The notes below the pieces were generated by a model. That model did not search any database. It worked only from the letters and a program-made list of their open reading frames with translations, and was not told the DNA's origin. A DNA stretch of 64,000 bases from contig NZ_LGDY01000095.1 in the NCBI RefSeq assembly GCF_001279525.1, positions 53,116 to 117,115 on the forward strand, written 5' to 3'. Both the position numbers and the translations under genes were made by a program. This document shows positions 63,103-64,000 of the stretch, piece by piece (within the stretch, counting starts at the first letter, position 1; every line of letters begins with the position of its first letter). This DNA comes from Nocardia sp. NRRL S-836. GTDB taxonomy: Bacteria; Actinomycetota; Actinomycetes; Mycobacteriales; Pseudonocardiaceae.

Positions 63103-64000
63103 CGTAATCAGGCCGGTACCACCGGGAAAGCCCTTTCCGTGATGTGTAGACCAATGGCACGCAAGCGCGTGCACATCGGAGGTGTCGCCGCTGCGATCCA
63201 GTTGTCGGCGGGCTGACATGCGGTTGTCCGCCGTGCGGCGGCGTGCGGCAGGAGTGCTTGCCTCCGGTATGGCCGACGTTCGAGGTTCGGGCGTCGCGCT
63301 GGTGGGAAGCGGCTCACCGCTCGGTGCGACAGCGGATTTCGATCTCTGACCGAAGGGCCGTGGTCGCGCTCTCCGATGGCGTGTCGACGCTGTCCATGAC
63401 GCGCGGCGGTGCCATTGTGGTGCGGTCGATGCCACTGGCGTGGTGACGGAAAGAGCGGATCTTTCTTCCGGCCTGCGGTTAGTGGGCCGGACCGACCGGC
63501 GCGTGGTCGAGCACTACGCCGCGGCGTCGGGCAAGCCCCGGCAACGACTGGTGGTGTACCGGGGAAAGCGTGGCGAAGTCCCGTCGGGACCACGAGAACC
63601 CGTTCGCGCAGACGGAAGCGGCCGCGGCGGAGCACCGGCACCCGGCGCTGTTCGAGCCGGCCGGCGTGTGCGCTGCCGGTCGAGTCCACTGTGGACGGCA
63701 GCGCTCCGGCACGCGACTGGTCCACACCGCGGGGTCGTCCGCGCATGCGATCTCTGCGCTCCAGGTTGCCGGCCCGCTCCGTCCCGCCGCGCGGGTTCCT
63801 GCCGCGCGCCTACTTGTCCCGTGCCCCTGCCACACGCCTTCCCACCCCGTGCTCCTGCCGCGCGCCGCCACTCCGCACTGCTGGCCCGCCTCGCACTCCT
63901 AGTCCGCGCCGCACCCCTGGCCCGCCTCGCACTCCCGGCCCGCCCCGCACTGCTGGCCCACTCCGCACCCCCGGCCCGCCCCCCGCCGGGATCACCGTCA
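63103..64000. other. Terminal region without supportable gene
   Basis: 898 bases in which no open frame shows a domain, ribosome-binding site or normal codon bias. A frame from GTG 63443 stays open to the window end but is Arg/Pro-rich and contains a TTA codon. The last part is an 18-bp tandem repeat. Confidence 0.55.
63875..63982. repeat. 18-bp tandem repeat, six units
   Basis: Six consecutive 18-base units of consensus GCACTSCTGGCCCGCCYC, each differing by a few bases. The period is a multiple of three, so frames across it read as hexapeptide repeats. Confidence 0.88.

Noticed and set aside
63443..64000. Frame from GTG 63443 open to the window end
   Set aside because: Arg/Pro/Cys-rich product without a domain, irregular third positions and a TTA codon; it cannot be told from chance openness in GC-rich DNA.

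Overview
The window comes from the chromosome of a very GC-rich filamentous actinomycete. The gene families (LytR-CpsA-Psr protein, MurT/GatD, large LuxR regulators, FolP2-like synthase, GH46 chitosanase, many TetR regulators) and the frequent GTG starts suggest Pseudonocardiaceae (Lentzea/Saccharothrix/Amycolatopsis type). That placement is inference. Many genes appear leaderless: a -10-like hexamer ends 6-7 nt before the start codon.

Layout. 0-2 kb: 5'-truncated DUF2075 nuclease/helicase. 2-11.7 kb: a five-gene minus-strand operon of stop/start overlaps and short gaps: YbaB-like protein, WXG100-type protein, a 1710-residue modular toxin (ADP-ribosyltransferase, papain-fold and HAD-like modules), nucleoside hydrolase, and a YrhB/SseB-type immunity candidate. 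11.9-18.3 kb: plus-strand type II Wadjet genes jetA-jetB-jetC with no jetD; a small gene with a PD-(D/E)XK-like motif converges on jetC. 18.8-22.5 kb: LuxR regulator, P450, small ORF. 22.5-26.4 kb: FolP2-like gene with a partner, DUF2786, a hypothetical gene, a GlsB-type membrane protein. 26.4-27.5 kb: decayed DNA with a direct repeat and an alpha/beta-hydrolase pseudogene. 27.5-33.3 kb: aromatic amino acid lyase with an atypical MIO tripeptide, SNF2 helicase plus SWIM protein, ThiS/MoaD-like carrier. 33.3-39 kb: BNR-repeat protein, acyl-CoA dehydrogenase, TetR, SnoaL, cold-shock protein, membrane proteins. 39-46.9 kb: sugar-binding lipoprotein, secreted subtilase, secreted chitosanase, and an NTPase coupled to a membrane-anchored binding protein. 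46.9-54.5 kb: fused alpha-beta glycyl-tRNA synthetase, LCP ligase, XRE regulator, murT-gatD. 54.5-59.7 kb: TetR, Baeyer-Villiger monooxygenase, alcohol dehydrogenase, esterase, methyltransferase. 59.7-64 kb: GH27/NPCBM pseudogene, TetR, DUF3618, an odd tRNA with Leu anticodon, a zinc-finger/NB-ARC regulator, and repeat-rich DNA without a supportable gene.

How genes work together. The 2-18 kb block is a conflict island: an ESX-style polymorphic toxin operon back to back with an SMC-like plasmid-defence cassette. The 54.5-59 kb block reads as an alcohol to ketone to ester to acid route under TetR control. The 49.9-54.5 kb block serves cell-wall assembly (teichoic acid/arabinogalactan ligation and lipid II amidation).
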